Positions 30,857 through 38,475 of a stretch of 40,420 bases of DNA are shown here, one piece after another. The notes under the pieces are model-generated. The model saw nothing but the letters and a program-made list of their open reading frames with translations, ran no database searches and was not told the DNA's origin. The stretch comes from a virus. How positions within the stretch are numbered: position 1 is the first letter of the stretch; the number at the start of each line of letters is the position of its first letter. Position numbers and translations under genes: made by a program. The stretch is taken from positions 1 to 40,420 of IMG/VR virus record IMGVR_UViG_3300036768_000456; one strand, given 5' to 3'.

Positions 30857-31556
30857 AACCGCTTTTGAAAAAGTATCATTTGCACAATGGGTTGAAGATG
30901 CTCATCAGCAAACTCTTTCTGAAATTTCGGAAGACCAGAAGAATTTTTATTGGGAGGAATATAGAAACATAAACCTTCCAAGGCGGGCAACCTCTCATTC
31001 TGCGGGGTATGATATTTTTTCAACGTTTGACTTTGTACTTAGCCCTCAACAAGACATAAAACTACCTCTTGGGTGGAAGATATACCTGAAAGAAGATGAG
31101 TTTTTAATGGTTGTCCCCCGTTCCGGGCTAGGATTTAAATATTATACGCGCCTTGCTAACTCGGTTGGAGTCATTGATTCTGATTATGCGGATAATAAAA
31201 CTAACGAGGGACATTGCTGGATAAAATTTCGGAATGAAGGAAATGTTCCTTTTAGTATCAAGGCGGGAGAAGCAATCGCGCAAGCAATCATTGTCCCTTT
31301 TAGACTGATGGACGATGATACTTATGAAGGCGCTACCAGAGTCGGGGGATTTGGGTCAACAGATATGAAACCAATTAACACATTTATAGAAGATTTGCGT
31401 CGTTTACTAGAAGAGGGGGTAGACGATTTTTGGTGGAAAGTAACAGAAAATGGAAATTTTGATTTAATAAATAGGCTAAGGGAATCGGCAGGATTAAGCC
31501 AAATTCCTGTAGAAAAACTACAAGAAGCGCGTGAATATTGGCGGATTTATGGATAA
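30846..31556 (+). CDS. dut: dUTPase with N- and C-terminal extensions
   Basis: A 236-residue trimeric-type dUTPase with all motifs in order: RATSHSAGYDIFS (about 44-56), PRSGLGFKY, GVIDSDY, GEAIAQAIIVP and RVGGFGST (about 166-173). It hydrolyses dUTP to dUMP. About 40 residues precede motif I and about 60 follow motif V, helical and charged (LRRLLEEGVDDFWWKV), which is long for the family (about 150). The extra tail could bind another protein. It overlaps nrdJ by 11 nt and the oxidoreductase gene by 8 nt. Confidence 0.9.
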   Translation: MKSRTAFEKVSFAQWVEDAHQQTLSEISEDQKNFYWEEYRNINLPRRATSHSAGYDIFSTFDFVLSPQQDIKLPLGWKIYLKEDEFLMVVPRSGLGFKYYTRLANSVGVIDSDYADNKTNEGHCWIKFRNEGNVPFSIKAGEAIAQAIIVPFRLMDDDTYEGATRVGGFGSTDMKPINTFIEDLRRLLEEGVDDFWWKVTENGNFDLINRLRESAGLSQIPVEKLQEAREYWRIYG

Positions 31557-33702
31557 AAGACCGATTTTATTGCTTTTTTTAATTAGTTTTCTGCTTTATG
31601 GATTTTCTCCATTTTCAGGGGTAAAACAGACCCTTGTTGAAGAATATGATGTAATTGTGGTCGGAGCAGGGACAGGGGGCATTTCTGCGGCGATTCAGGC
31701 CGCTAGGACAGGTTCTACAGTTCTTCTTTTAGAAGAAACAGATTGGATTGGCGGGCAGATGACCGCCGCCGCCGTTTCGACAATGGACGGAAATTATGGA
31801 GCATGGGAAAGCGGAATATATAAAGAGTTTATCGATAAAGTTAAACTTTATTATTCTTCTCGTGGAATTAGTATTGGCGGATGCTATTATAGCTCGTCAA
31901 CGTATTGTTTTGAACCACATGTAGCAAGCGCCATATTGTCAGAAATGATTCTTTCTGAATCAAATATAACGCTCAGAAAAACGGAAACTGTAACGTCTGT
32001 TTACACAGTCAATGGCATTATTGAATCCGTTACAACTTTATCGTCGGACGGATACAAAACAATAATTCCAAAAATTGTTATTGACGCAACCGAGTATGGA
32101 GATATAATTTCCATGTCGGGAGCATCCTATAGAATTAGCAATCAAACAAGTGCGGCAATCGGGCAAACGTTGTGCGTTCAAGACATAACATATACGGCAG
32201 TGATGAAAGCCTATGTATCTGGAATACCCGAAGAATTGCGGATAACAACTCCGCCTCCAGGATATACCGCTACAGTAGAAAATGATTTTAAAAGCGTTAT
32301 ATCCAACAAAGGATATACCTATTGGGCTGGATTATACCCTATTACGTGGGACACTCATAACAGTTATAGGTATATTCCAGATTCAAGTTCTACTAGAATT
32401 CCGGGAGCAATAACAAAAACCGAGATAAATTTAGCAAATGATTACGTTCGTGAAAACTTTTTCTCTCCAACACAAAGATTGTCATCTCAATATTTATACG
32501 ATTTAAGTTTCAGGCAAGAATCAAACTGTATGGCAAAACTTAAAACCATTCAGTTCATATATTTTGTTCAAAACGTATTAGGAAGAAGCTGGAGTGTTTC
32601 AACCGATGAAGGATACAATACCGAATACAATCGTCAACATGCCTGTTCAAATATCCCCGCATCTCTGAAAACCATAGAGTATAATCTTCCCGTCATGGCG
32701 TATGTCAGAGAAAGTAAGCGGGGCATAGGGCTTGTAACCGTAACAGGAAAGGACATTTATAGAGTCGGAACCCCTGTTCGCGCACAAAATATGTTTTCCA
32801 GCGGTATAGCCATCGGGAACTATGCTACAGACATACACAACTGCGACATGACTGATAGTTATGACTTGCAGGACACCTTCTCCGATAAGAGCGCAGAAGG
32901 TGGGCCATTTAGAATTCCTTTAGGGGCGTTAATTTCCGTAGACGTATCGAACCTTCTTTTTGCGGAAAAGAATATTTCTGTGTCCCGCCTTGCCAACGGA
33001 GCAACACGACTTCAGCCAATTACAATGTTGACGGGACAAGCGGCAGGAGCGTTGGCGTCAATCTCAATAACTAAAAATATACCGCCTGCGTCTGTTTCAT
33101 ATAAGGAAGTTCAGTTCGAGTTGATAAAATGGAACGACATGATTATTCCGTTTACCGACGGAAACGTTACATATCCCTATTTTAAAGATGTTCAATACAT
33201 GGCGGCTAGAGGGATAATGAATGGATATTCTAATCTGACATTTGGTGTGAATGATTTATTAACAAGAGAACAAATGGCTGTTATCCTTGTTAGGTCTTTC
33301 AATATTCCAATTCCCCCTGCTACAGGAATTTTCTCAGATGTTCCAACATCAAGCGTATATGCGCCGTATATTGAAGCGCTATATAATTCTGGTATAACAA
33401 GCGGATGTTCTGCCTCTCCTAAACTATATTGCCCGCAAGGATATGTAACAAATGAGCAAATGGCAATTTTTTCTCTTAGGGGATGGAAAATGATAAACCC
33501 TTCGATAACAGAAATAAATTCGCAAATTCCTCATTACACAGATGTCCCCCAAGGATATTGGGCATATATCTATATTGAAGGTCTGCAATTTAATGGTGTC
33601 ACACACTACTGCCAAGTAAATAAGTTTTGCCCAACGGCTAATATAAAAAGGGGAGAATCGGCGCATATATTAAATCAAATTCTGTTACACGAAAATCAGT
33701 AA
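31549..33702 (+). CDS. exported FAD-dependent oxidoreductase with SLH domains
   Basis: A protein of about 717 residues. A signal peptide (ILLLFLISFLLYGF) is followed by the FAD-binding Rossmann motif VVGAGTGGISAAIQAA and LLEETDWIGGQMTAAA, typical of the FAD_oxidored (PF12831) family, with a C-terminal FAD segment (RLQPITMLTGQAAGALAS). The last about 170 residues hold three SLH repeats (YFKDVQYMAARGIMNGYSN, FSDVPTSSVYAPYIEAL, YTDVPQGYWAYIYIEGL) that bind cell-wall polymers. I use ATG 31549. The substrate is unknown. It is the last gene before a terminator. Surface anchoring on the host is inferred from the SLH domains. Confidence 0.85.
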   Translation: MDKRPILLLFLISFLLYGFSPFSGVKQTLVEEYDVIVVGAGTGGISAAIQAARTGSTVLLLEETDWIGGQMTAAAVSTMDGNYGAWESGIYKEFIDKVKLYYSSRGISIGGCYYSSSTYCFEPHVASAILSEMILSESNITLRKTETVTSVYTVNGIIESVTTLSSDGYKTIIPKIVIDATEYGDIISMSGASYRISNQTSAAIGQTLCVQDITYTAVMKAYVSGIPEELRITTPPPGYTATVENDFKSVISNKGYTYWAGLYPITWDTHNSYRYIPDSSSTRIPGAITKTEINLANDYVRENFFSPTQRLSSQYLYDLSFRQESNCMAKLKTIQFIYFVQNVLGRSWSVSTDEGYNTEYNRQHACSNIPASLKTIEYNLPVMAYVRESKRGIGLVTVTGKDIYRVGTPVRAQNMFSSGIAIGNYATDIHNCDMTDSYDLQDTFSDKSAEGGPFRIPLGALISVDVSNLLFAEKNISVSRLANGATRLQPITMLTGQAAGALASISITKNIPPASVSYKEVQFELIKWNDMIIPFTDGNVTYPYFKDVQYMAARGIMNGYSNLTFGVNDLLTREQMAVILVRSFNIPIPPATGIFSDVPTSSVYAPYIEALYNSGITSGCSASPKLYCPQGYVTNEQMAIFSLRGWKMINPSITEINSQIPHYTDVPQGYWAYIYIEGLQFNGVTHYCQVNKFCPTANIKRGESAHILNQILLHENQ

Positions 33703-33706
33703 AAAG

Positions 33707-33735
33707 AAATACCCCTAGAAATAGGGGTATTTTTA
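33707..33735. terminator. bidirectional intrinsic terminator between convergent blocks
   Basis: AAATACCCCTA (33707-33717), loop GAAA and TAGGGGTATTT (33722-33732), then TT. The 11-bp perfect stem has A-runs on the left and T-runs on the right, so it works in both directions. It separates the early plus-strand block from the minus-strand tail genes. Confidence 0.93.
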
Positions 33736-33738
33736 TTA

Positions 33739-35412
33739 CTAGATGTTATATGAAAAGTTAATATCCAATTCGTCAGGAAAAGTAGTTGTTGCCCACGTAA
33801 AAGGAACAGTTGAGGATATAGCAGACCAAGTAGCATAAGTACCAGAGGCATTAATGACTCTGATTTCAACTTTGCTTGATGTCGGTCTTAAAACGGCCTC
33901 ACCCATGTACAAAGCAATTCCTACATCAATCAAAGAAACTGCACCAATGGCGGAATATGCCCCTGCTCCTGCGCCATAACCACTTGCGGCAACAGGCGTA
34001 TCGAACTGTACGGCTCCTGCGATAGAAGATGTAGACCCCCATACAAGGTTTATGTTTCCTTTCAAAAGGGTTCCGTCAATTCTAATTGTTGCGACAAGAG
34101 TTCCGTTGCCAACCGTTAGGTTTGTCCAAGTCGGACTCCATGTAAACGTTCCGGGCCAACCCTGCGGGTTCTCAACATATGTGTAATATGGGGAGGTTAT
34201 AGAAGCATTGGCAATTGTATAAGAGGTATTTACTAGTATTGTTACTGTCGTGTTTGGGGCGGAATAACTTGAAGAAACAACAACAGCATATTTGACGCTT
34301 GTTTGTGTAAACTTAAGTTTTGTTCCCTTTTTATAAATTGCTGTTTTGTCTCCTGAAACTGTGAACGTTGATGCCGAAGCATATGTCCATGTGTCCGATG
34401 AAGGAATCCAACCATCGTTTATTATATATAAAGTATCCAAATAAGTTTTCAGAGTAGATTTTACATTTGCCCATGTTAGCTTTTTGCTTGCATTAGACGC
34501 GGCGCTATCTGAGATAACGAACATGTCCGCGTCAACAGGAGTTGTTTTAGCGGTAAGGACGTTTATCATTGCTCCTAACGCCGTTCCGATGCTTGTTTTC
34601 AAGTCCGAAAAAGTCAATTTCTTAGTGGCGTTAGATGCCGCGCTATCCGCAAGAGCAAACATGTCAGCATCTACAGGGGTTGATTTTCCTGTCAGGGCGT
34701 TTATCACAGCACCCAATCCAGTACCGATAGCAGTCTTTAGATTCGCAAATGTAACTTTTTTGAGCGCGTAAGTTGCCGCGCTATCCGATAACGGAAGTTC
34801 GTCCGCGTCTACTGGCGTTCCCTTGCTAGTTGCCGCATGGGTTGTATCTGCAACAAGACCGGCCTGTGTAGTTGTTCCCAAAAGAGTATTGTCTGACCCA
34901 ACAGTAACGACATTACCCGAAGTACCAACAATGCTTATTTGGTCAGCAGAGTTGGCAGAGACCCACAACCATCTAGTTCCATCATAATTAAATAGATAAA
35001 ACCTTCCTTTTACCAAATCGGAGCCGGTTAGGTTTGTCGCAACCCCGGAACTGTTTACTTTCATAACAGACTTTGTACCAAGCCCATTTATATTCAAGGT
35101 TACAGTTCCGCTAGAGGTTGTATCTACACTTAATATAATTGACATATTGGTTGTGTATGCTGTTATAGCGGATATACCCGTAGCCTCATAGTAGTTTGCA
35201 GAAACATATGAAGCAGGCACTCTTATTGCCCCTCTTGTTGTTTGCAGGCTTGTTATCTGGCCGGAAAGCGTTCCGTATGCAGTATCAATTTTATAAAAGT
35301 TGCTAGTCGTGGACGGGCCACCCCATACAGCGCGAAAGGTAGCAAAAGAAACGGATTGGTCGGTTGTGGAGTCGTATAGAGTTAGAGCCAAATTTGGTGT
35401 AGTTGAACTCAT
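33739..35412 (-). CDS. tail fibre protein with internal repeats
   Basis: A 557-residue fibre-like protein, last gene of the tail operon. The N-terminus (SSTTPNLALTLYDSTTDQSV) resembles the tail-attachment region of siphovirus fibres. The middle has three tandem repeats of about 46 residues (TPVDADMFALADSAA and KKLTFSDLKT units). The C-terminal part (about 440-557, beginning WPGTFTWSPTWTNLTVGNG) is a beta-rich, Gly/Thr/Ser-rich domain likely to bind the receptor or cap the fibre. SD AGGAGG is perfect. The gene ends in TAG just before the shared terminator. Confidence 0.8.
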   Translation of the reverse strand: MSSTTPNLALTLYDSTTDQSVSFATFRAVWGGPSTTSNFYKIDTAYGTLSGQITSLQTTRGAIRVPASYVSANYYEATGISAITAYTTNMSIILSVDTTSSGTVTLNINGLGTKSVMKVNSSGVATNLTGSDLVKGRFYLFNYDGTRWLWVSANSADQISIVGTSGNVVTVGSDNTLLGTTTQAGLVADTTHAATSKGTPVDADELPLSDSAATYALKKVTFANLKTAIGTGLGAVINALTGKSTPVDADMFALADSAASNATKKLTFSDLKTSIGTALGAMINVLTAKTTPVDADMFVISDSAASNASKKLTWANVKSTLKTYLDTLYIINDGWIPSSDTWTYASASTFTVSGDKTAIYKKGTKLKFTQTSVKYAVVVSSSYSAPNTTVTILVNTSYTIANASITSPYYTYVENPQGWPGTFTWSPTWTNLTVGNGTLVATIRIDGTLLKGNINLVWGSTSSIAGAVQFDTPVAASGYGAGAGAYSAIGAVSLIDVGIALYMGEAVLRPTSSKVEIRVINASGTYATWSAISSTVPFTWATTTFPDELDINFSYNI

Positions 35413-35422
35413 TTATTCCTCC

Positions 35423-35905
35423 TTATTTTATAATATAGTCCATATCGCCCAAGTCATTCACGTCTAAATCCCCCAAAATGTCTAAGTCAAAATCAGACAA
35501 TAAGAAAAATTTAGCCAATATGGGAGAGATGGATAAGGTCAAAATCCCTTGATGAAGGGTTGTTGATAGTTTTTGGCGTAATTTCATATTTAAAATCATA
35601 GTTGCCCCAGAAACAATTGTAACCAAGGCTTTTAGTCTTTCTTTAAATATATATGAAATGTTTATTCTCTTTGAATTTAAGATTAAAGAAACAGACTCTT
35701 TCAGTTTCATTGAGAATTGTAATCTTACTTTTTTTATACTTAGGGTCGTAATCATCTTTGTTATAAGAGATGCTATAAAAGACAATCTTATTTTATCTCG
35801 TATTCTAAAAAAGAAAGTTACAGCCATTTGAAAATTGTAAATATACAAATCAAATGTTTCTTTCGCCCTAACTATCAGGTCAAAAGATTTTTTATTGGCG
35901 TCCAT
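35423..35905 (-). CDS. hypothetical tail-module protein (160 aa)
   Basis: A 160-residue protein. Its first 130 residues are basic and strikingly repetitive, with alternating hydrophobic and basic residues and frequent Ser/Ile/Leu (KMITTLSIKKVRLQFSMKL), so an all-beta ladder or amphipathic repeat fold is likely. The last 25 residues are acidic (SDFDLDILGDLDVNDLGDM). No family is recognised. It lies between two fibre/baseplate genes on the same strand, so a structural role is probable. Confidence 0.6.
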   Translation of the reverse strand: MDANKKSFDLIVRAKETFDLYIYNFQMAVTFFFRIRDKIRLSFIASLITKMITTLSIKKVRLQFSMKLKESVSLILNSKRINISYIFKERLKALVTIVSGATMILNMKLRQKLSTTLHQGILTLSISPILAKFFLLSDFDLDILGDLDVNDLGDMDYIIK

Positions 35906-35914
35906 TTTTCCGCC

Positions 35915-36322
35915 TTATGAGTTATTCATCTGAACCGTGATTGCTCCAATGGCGAACAGAACTGTTGTAGAAGATTGTACTTGTCTTGAAGGGGAAAGGG
36001 CGTCAAACCACCATATGTTTCCTCCGCTCGGAGCATCCGCAACGAATACGTGAGTGATAGTTCCCCATGAAGCGGAACTCTCAGGAAATGTAACGGCGAT
36101 AGAATTTGTTAATGCTCCGTTTGAAGCGGTTCCCCATGTTGTTTTATCGTTTGTTACTCCCACTCTGGCGTAATTTCCGCCAGATGGTTCTGTGGCCCCT
36201 GTTCCATCTATTTGAATCGCTGTTGTCGAAAGACCGAAATACATGGTGGCAGGGGGGGTATATGCCGTTGAACCAAAATTACGGTCTAAAATTTTGTTTG
36301 CCGAATAATATGTAATAGACAT
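35915..36322 (-). CDS. tail fibre/baseplate protein (135 aa)
   Basis: A 135-residue protein. YYSANKILDRNFGST followed by PPATMYFGLSTT is a segment found in phage tail fibre-associated proteins that I know only as a conserved uncharacterised family. The rest is beta-rich with Trp and Gly (WGTITHVFVADAPSGGNIW). It has AGGAG before the ATG. It probably forms a small beta-sandwich in the tail tip. Confidence 0.7.
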   Translation of the reverse strand: MSITYYSANKILDRNFGSTAYTPPATMYFGLSTTAIQIDGTGATEPSGGNYARVGVTNDKTTWGTASNGALTNSIAVTFPESSASWGTITHVFVADAPSGGNIWWFDALSPSRQVQSSTTVLFAIGAITVQMNNS

Positions 36323-36339
36323 TTTATATTCTCCTTATA

Positions 36340-36693
36340 TTATGTAGAAATTCCATCTAATATCAAAATAACCCCCTGTGCTGGTCGATATATGCTTCCT
36401 GCAAAGCTAGTAATCACCGGTTGATGAATGTACTTTCCCGAAAGAGAAATCGAAGAGGCTGAAGGGATAACAACTTTAAATGTGCTTGTCCCTGTTATAG
36501 TACCTGTAAGGTGTAACGCGGTATAATCAGGTTGTCCATAGGGGCACAAATACCAATTGATAGTTGCCCCGGCTAAATCCAACGGGGTTACTCCATCATC
36601 TTCCCATACTGTAAATTCTAAAGTATATTCCGTTCCGGCGATAAAAGAAAACTCTTTCAAAGAGTTGAGTTTAGAATAATTTACGAATGTCAC
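36340..36693 (-). CDS. BppU-like baseplate/tail protein (117 aa)
   Basis: A 117-residue protein whose pattern FIAGTEYTLEFTVWEDDGVT followed by PLDLAGATINWYLC matches the N-terminal immunoglobulin-like domain of phage baseplate upper proteins. The start is GTG (36693), chosen because GGAGG stands at the right distance; the neighbouring ATG would hit TGA at once. It overlaps nothing but is separated by one base from the upstream gene's stop. Confidence 0.7.
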   Translation of the reverse strand: MTFVNYSKLNSLKEFSFIAGTEYTLEFTVWEDDGVTPLDLAGATINWYLCPYGQPDYTALHLTGTITGTSTFKVVIPSASSISLSGKYIHQPVITSFAGSIYRPAQGVILILDGIST

Positions 36694-36694
36694 A

Positions 36695-36868
36695 TTATCC
36701 TCCCTCCTTCTTTTCTTGCTGCTCTTCGGAGGCTTCTAACAATTGTTTAAGCATTACCCTAGCCATAAACAAATGCTCAACAGACTCCCCTTTGACTTCC
36801 ACCTCTGAAAGTCTTTTGATTATTTCAATCATTATATTTTTTGCGTCTTCGCGCTTTATAATAATCAT
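36695..36868 (-). CDS. small helical protein (57 aa)
   Basis: I place the start at ATG 36868, directly behind TTAGGAGG, not at an in-frame ATG at 36958 inside the upstream gene. The 57-residue product begins MIIIKREDAKNIMIEIIKRL and ends in a Glu/Lys/Gln-rich tail (LLEASEEQQEKKEGG), entirely helical. No family recognised. It may be a tail chaperone or a small structural component. Confidence 0.65.
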   Translation of the reverse strand: MIIIKREDAKNIMIEIIKRLSEVEVKGESVEHLFMARVMLKQLLEASEEQQEKKEGG

Positions 36869-36876
36869 TATTCCTC

Positions 36877-38475
36877 CTAATAATAATTGACTAATATTCC
36901 GTTCACAAAATAAAAGTTGTTGTATGAGTTTGGATTTATTGTCCCTGTAATACCCCACCCCCTATTGCTTCCATTAGTTGTATGTATAGGACCATATAAT
37001 CTGATTCCGTTCATCCCTTCAATATTCATATACTTTTCCGATGTTAATAAAACATCTTCATATCCTTGTACAGTTAAATAGTCAGATACCAGTATGGCGT
37101 CGGAGGCACCAGATAATTCCAAGTTTACATCGGCGTGTATAAAGGCATACCCATACCCGGCGTTCCCCATACTTGCTCCGGGCCAAGATATTGTTCCGCC
37201 ATAAATTCTATCGGCAGCCATTGTTCCAACTGTTATTTTTCCAGCGTCTATTCCGCTTGCAATTTGGCTGTCTACCACCTGACCGTAAATCTTATCGGCA
37301 TAAATGTTTCCTCTAAATGTACCTGATGCGGCACTAATATCCCCAGAAAATGTTCCTGTAGCGGCTTGTAGTTGACCTCTAAAAGTCCCAGTTGCGGCGG
37401 ATAATGAGCCGGCAAACGTTCCTGTTGCGGCGGATAATGAGCCGGCAAACGTTCCTGTTGCGGCGGATAATGAGCCGGCAAACGTTCCTGTTGCGGCCAC
37501 AAGCTGTCCGCTAAAAGTCCCAGTTGCGGCGGATAATGAGCCGGCAAACGTTCCTGTTGCGGCCACAAGCTGTCCGCTAAAAGTTCCTGTTGCGCCAGAC
37601 AAAGAGCCTGAAAAGTTTACATTTCCAACGTTGTCTGCCCAGAAATTATCCCTAAACGTTCCACCTGTATTCTTCTGGATTCTAAAAGGGATAGTAGAAG
37701 TAGGGTCTATTATAACTCTTGTGTTTGTAGTTTGGATTGCGAATGTGGCATTGTTTAGGTAAGCGCCGCTCTCGTCAAGTATAAAGTTGTTTTTGTCGTT
37801 AGATATTGTTAAAGAATTTCCAGCCAAAAGACGGCCAACGATTACATCCGCTACAATCAAATGTGAAAAATCTAGATTAGAATATAAGGGAACAGAATCT
37901 ATCTTATCATCATATATCTTCGTTATAGTATTAGATAAAGACCATATATGTAAATTGCCTCCAATTTGAGGAGAAGAAATTTCTAAAAAGGTCTCTTTTA
38001 AGGAGGATAAAACATCTTTGTGATTTTCTATCTTTGAGCAAACTCTATCCAACACCTCTTCCGTTTTAAACCCGGCAGAATACACCTGTATGCCTTTTCC
38101 TTGTTCTAAGTTTCTTTGAACCACAGAAAAATTATTATATTCAGATATTTGTGTAAGTACGTGGAAATTATTTACCAACGATAAAACAAGAATTTCTATT
38201 GAAAAAATGTTTGCATCAGCGCTCATTAAAATATTAGAACGCAAATATTCTGATATTTTCTCGAAATCCAAAGATGAGAGGGAGCGTATATAAGAAACAG
38301 CCCTGTTTACGCTTTCAATTTCACCAGAACAAAAAACCAAGGAGTCAAACAGATTAAATATTTTAATAAAATCGTTAGAAACTCGAACAGGCTTGTTTTC
38401 TAAAAACGAAGAAATAGCCGTATCGGATGCCATAAAACTTTGTTTTCCGTCACTTACTACAACACAACTACTCAT
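36877..38475 (-). CDS. tail fibre with N-terminal Ntn-hydrolase (HslV-like) domain
   Basis: A 532-residue protein. The N-terminal 200 residues look like a proteasome/HslV-type Ntn hydrolase: after Met removal, Ser2 would be the nucleophile, followed by CVVVSDGKQSFMASDTAIS, VSNDFIKIF and LVFCSGEIESVNRAVSYI. A beta-rich linker follows, then nine 11-residue repeats of the type ATGTFAGSLSA, an ADKIYG-type segment and a beta C-terminal domain (about 420-532). The repeats probably make a triple-stranded fibre. The hydrolase might self-process or act on the host surface. It overlaps the upstream tail gene by 8 nt. Confidence 0.75.
   Translation of the reverse strand: MSSCVVVSDGKQSFMASDTAISSFLENKPVRVSNDFIKIFNLFDSLVFCSGEIESVNRAVSYIRSLSSLDFEKISEYLRSNILMSADANIFSIEILVLSLVNNFHVLTQISEYNNFSVVQRNLEQGKGIQVYSAGFKTEEVLDRVCSKIENHKDVLSSLKETFLEISSPQIGGNLHIWSLSNTITKIYDDKIDSVPLYSNLDFSHLIVADVIVGRLLAGNSLTISNDKNNFILDESGAYLNNATFAIQTTNTRVIIDPTSTIPFRIQKNTGGTFRDNFWADNVGNVNFSGSLSGATGTFSGQLVAATGTFAGSLSAATGTFSGQLVAATGTFAGSLSAATGTFAGSLSAATGTFAGSLSAATGTFRGQLQAATGTFSGDISAASGTFRGNIYADKIYGQVVDSQIASGIDAGKITVGTMAADRIYGGTISWPGASMGNAGYGYAFIHADVNLELSGASDAILVSDYLTVQGYEDVLLTSEKYMNIEGMNGIRLYGPIHTTNGSNRGWGITGTINPNSYNNFYFVNGILVNYY
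37312..37607. repeat. 33-bp minisatellite encoding 11-residue repeats
   Basis: About nine tandem 33-bp units in the coding sequence of the fibre gene (edges approximate). Several central copies are nearly identical at DNA level (unit starting GCGGATAATGAGCCGGCAAA on the plus strand), so copy number can change by slippage without breaking the frame. It is coding, hence not a CRISPR array. Confidence 0.85.

Noticed and set aside
34484-34771. Plus-strand ORF of 95 residues opposite the fibre gene.
   Set aside because: It is the antisense shadow of the repeated, Ala/Ser-rich fibre region and has no SD or promoter.
36695-36958. 87-residue version of the small tail gene starting at 36958.
   Set aside because: The longer start lies inside the fibre gene without an SD, while ATG 36868 has a perfect TTAGGAGG.
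37312-37607. CRISPR array.
   Set aside because: The 33-bp units are contiguous with no spacers and encode regular 11-residue protein repeats in frame.
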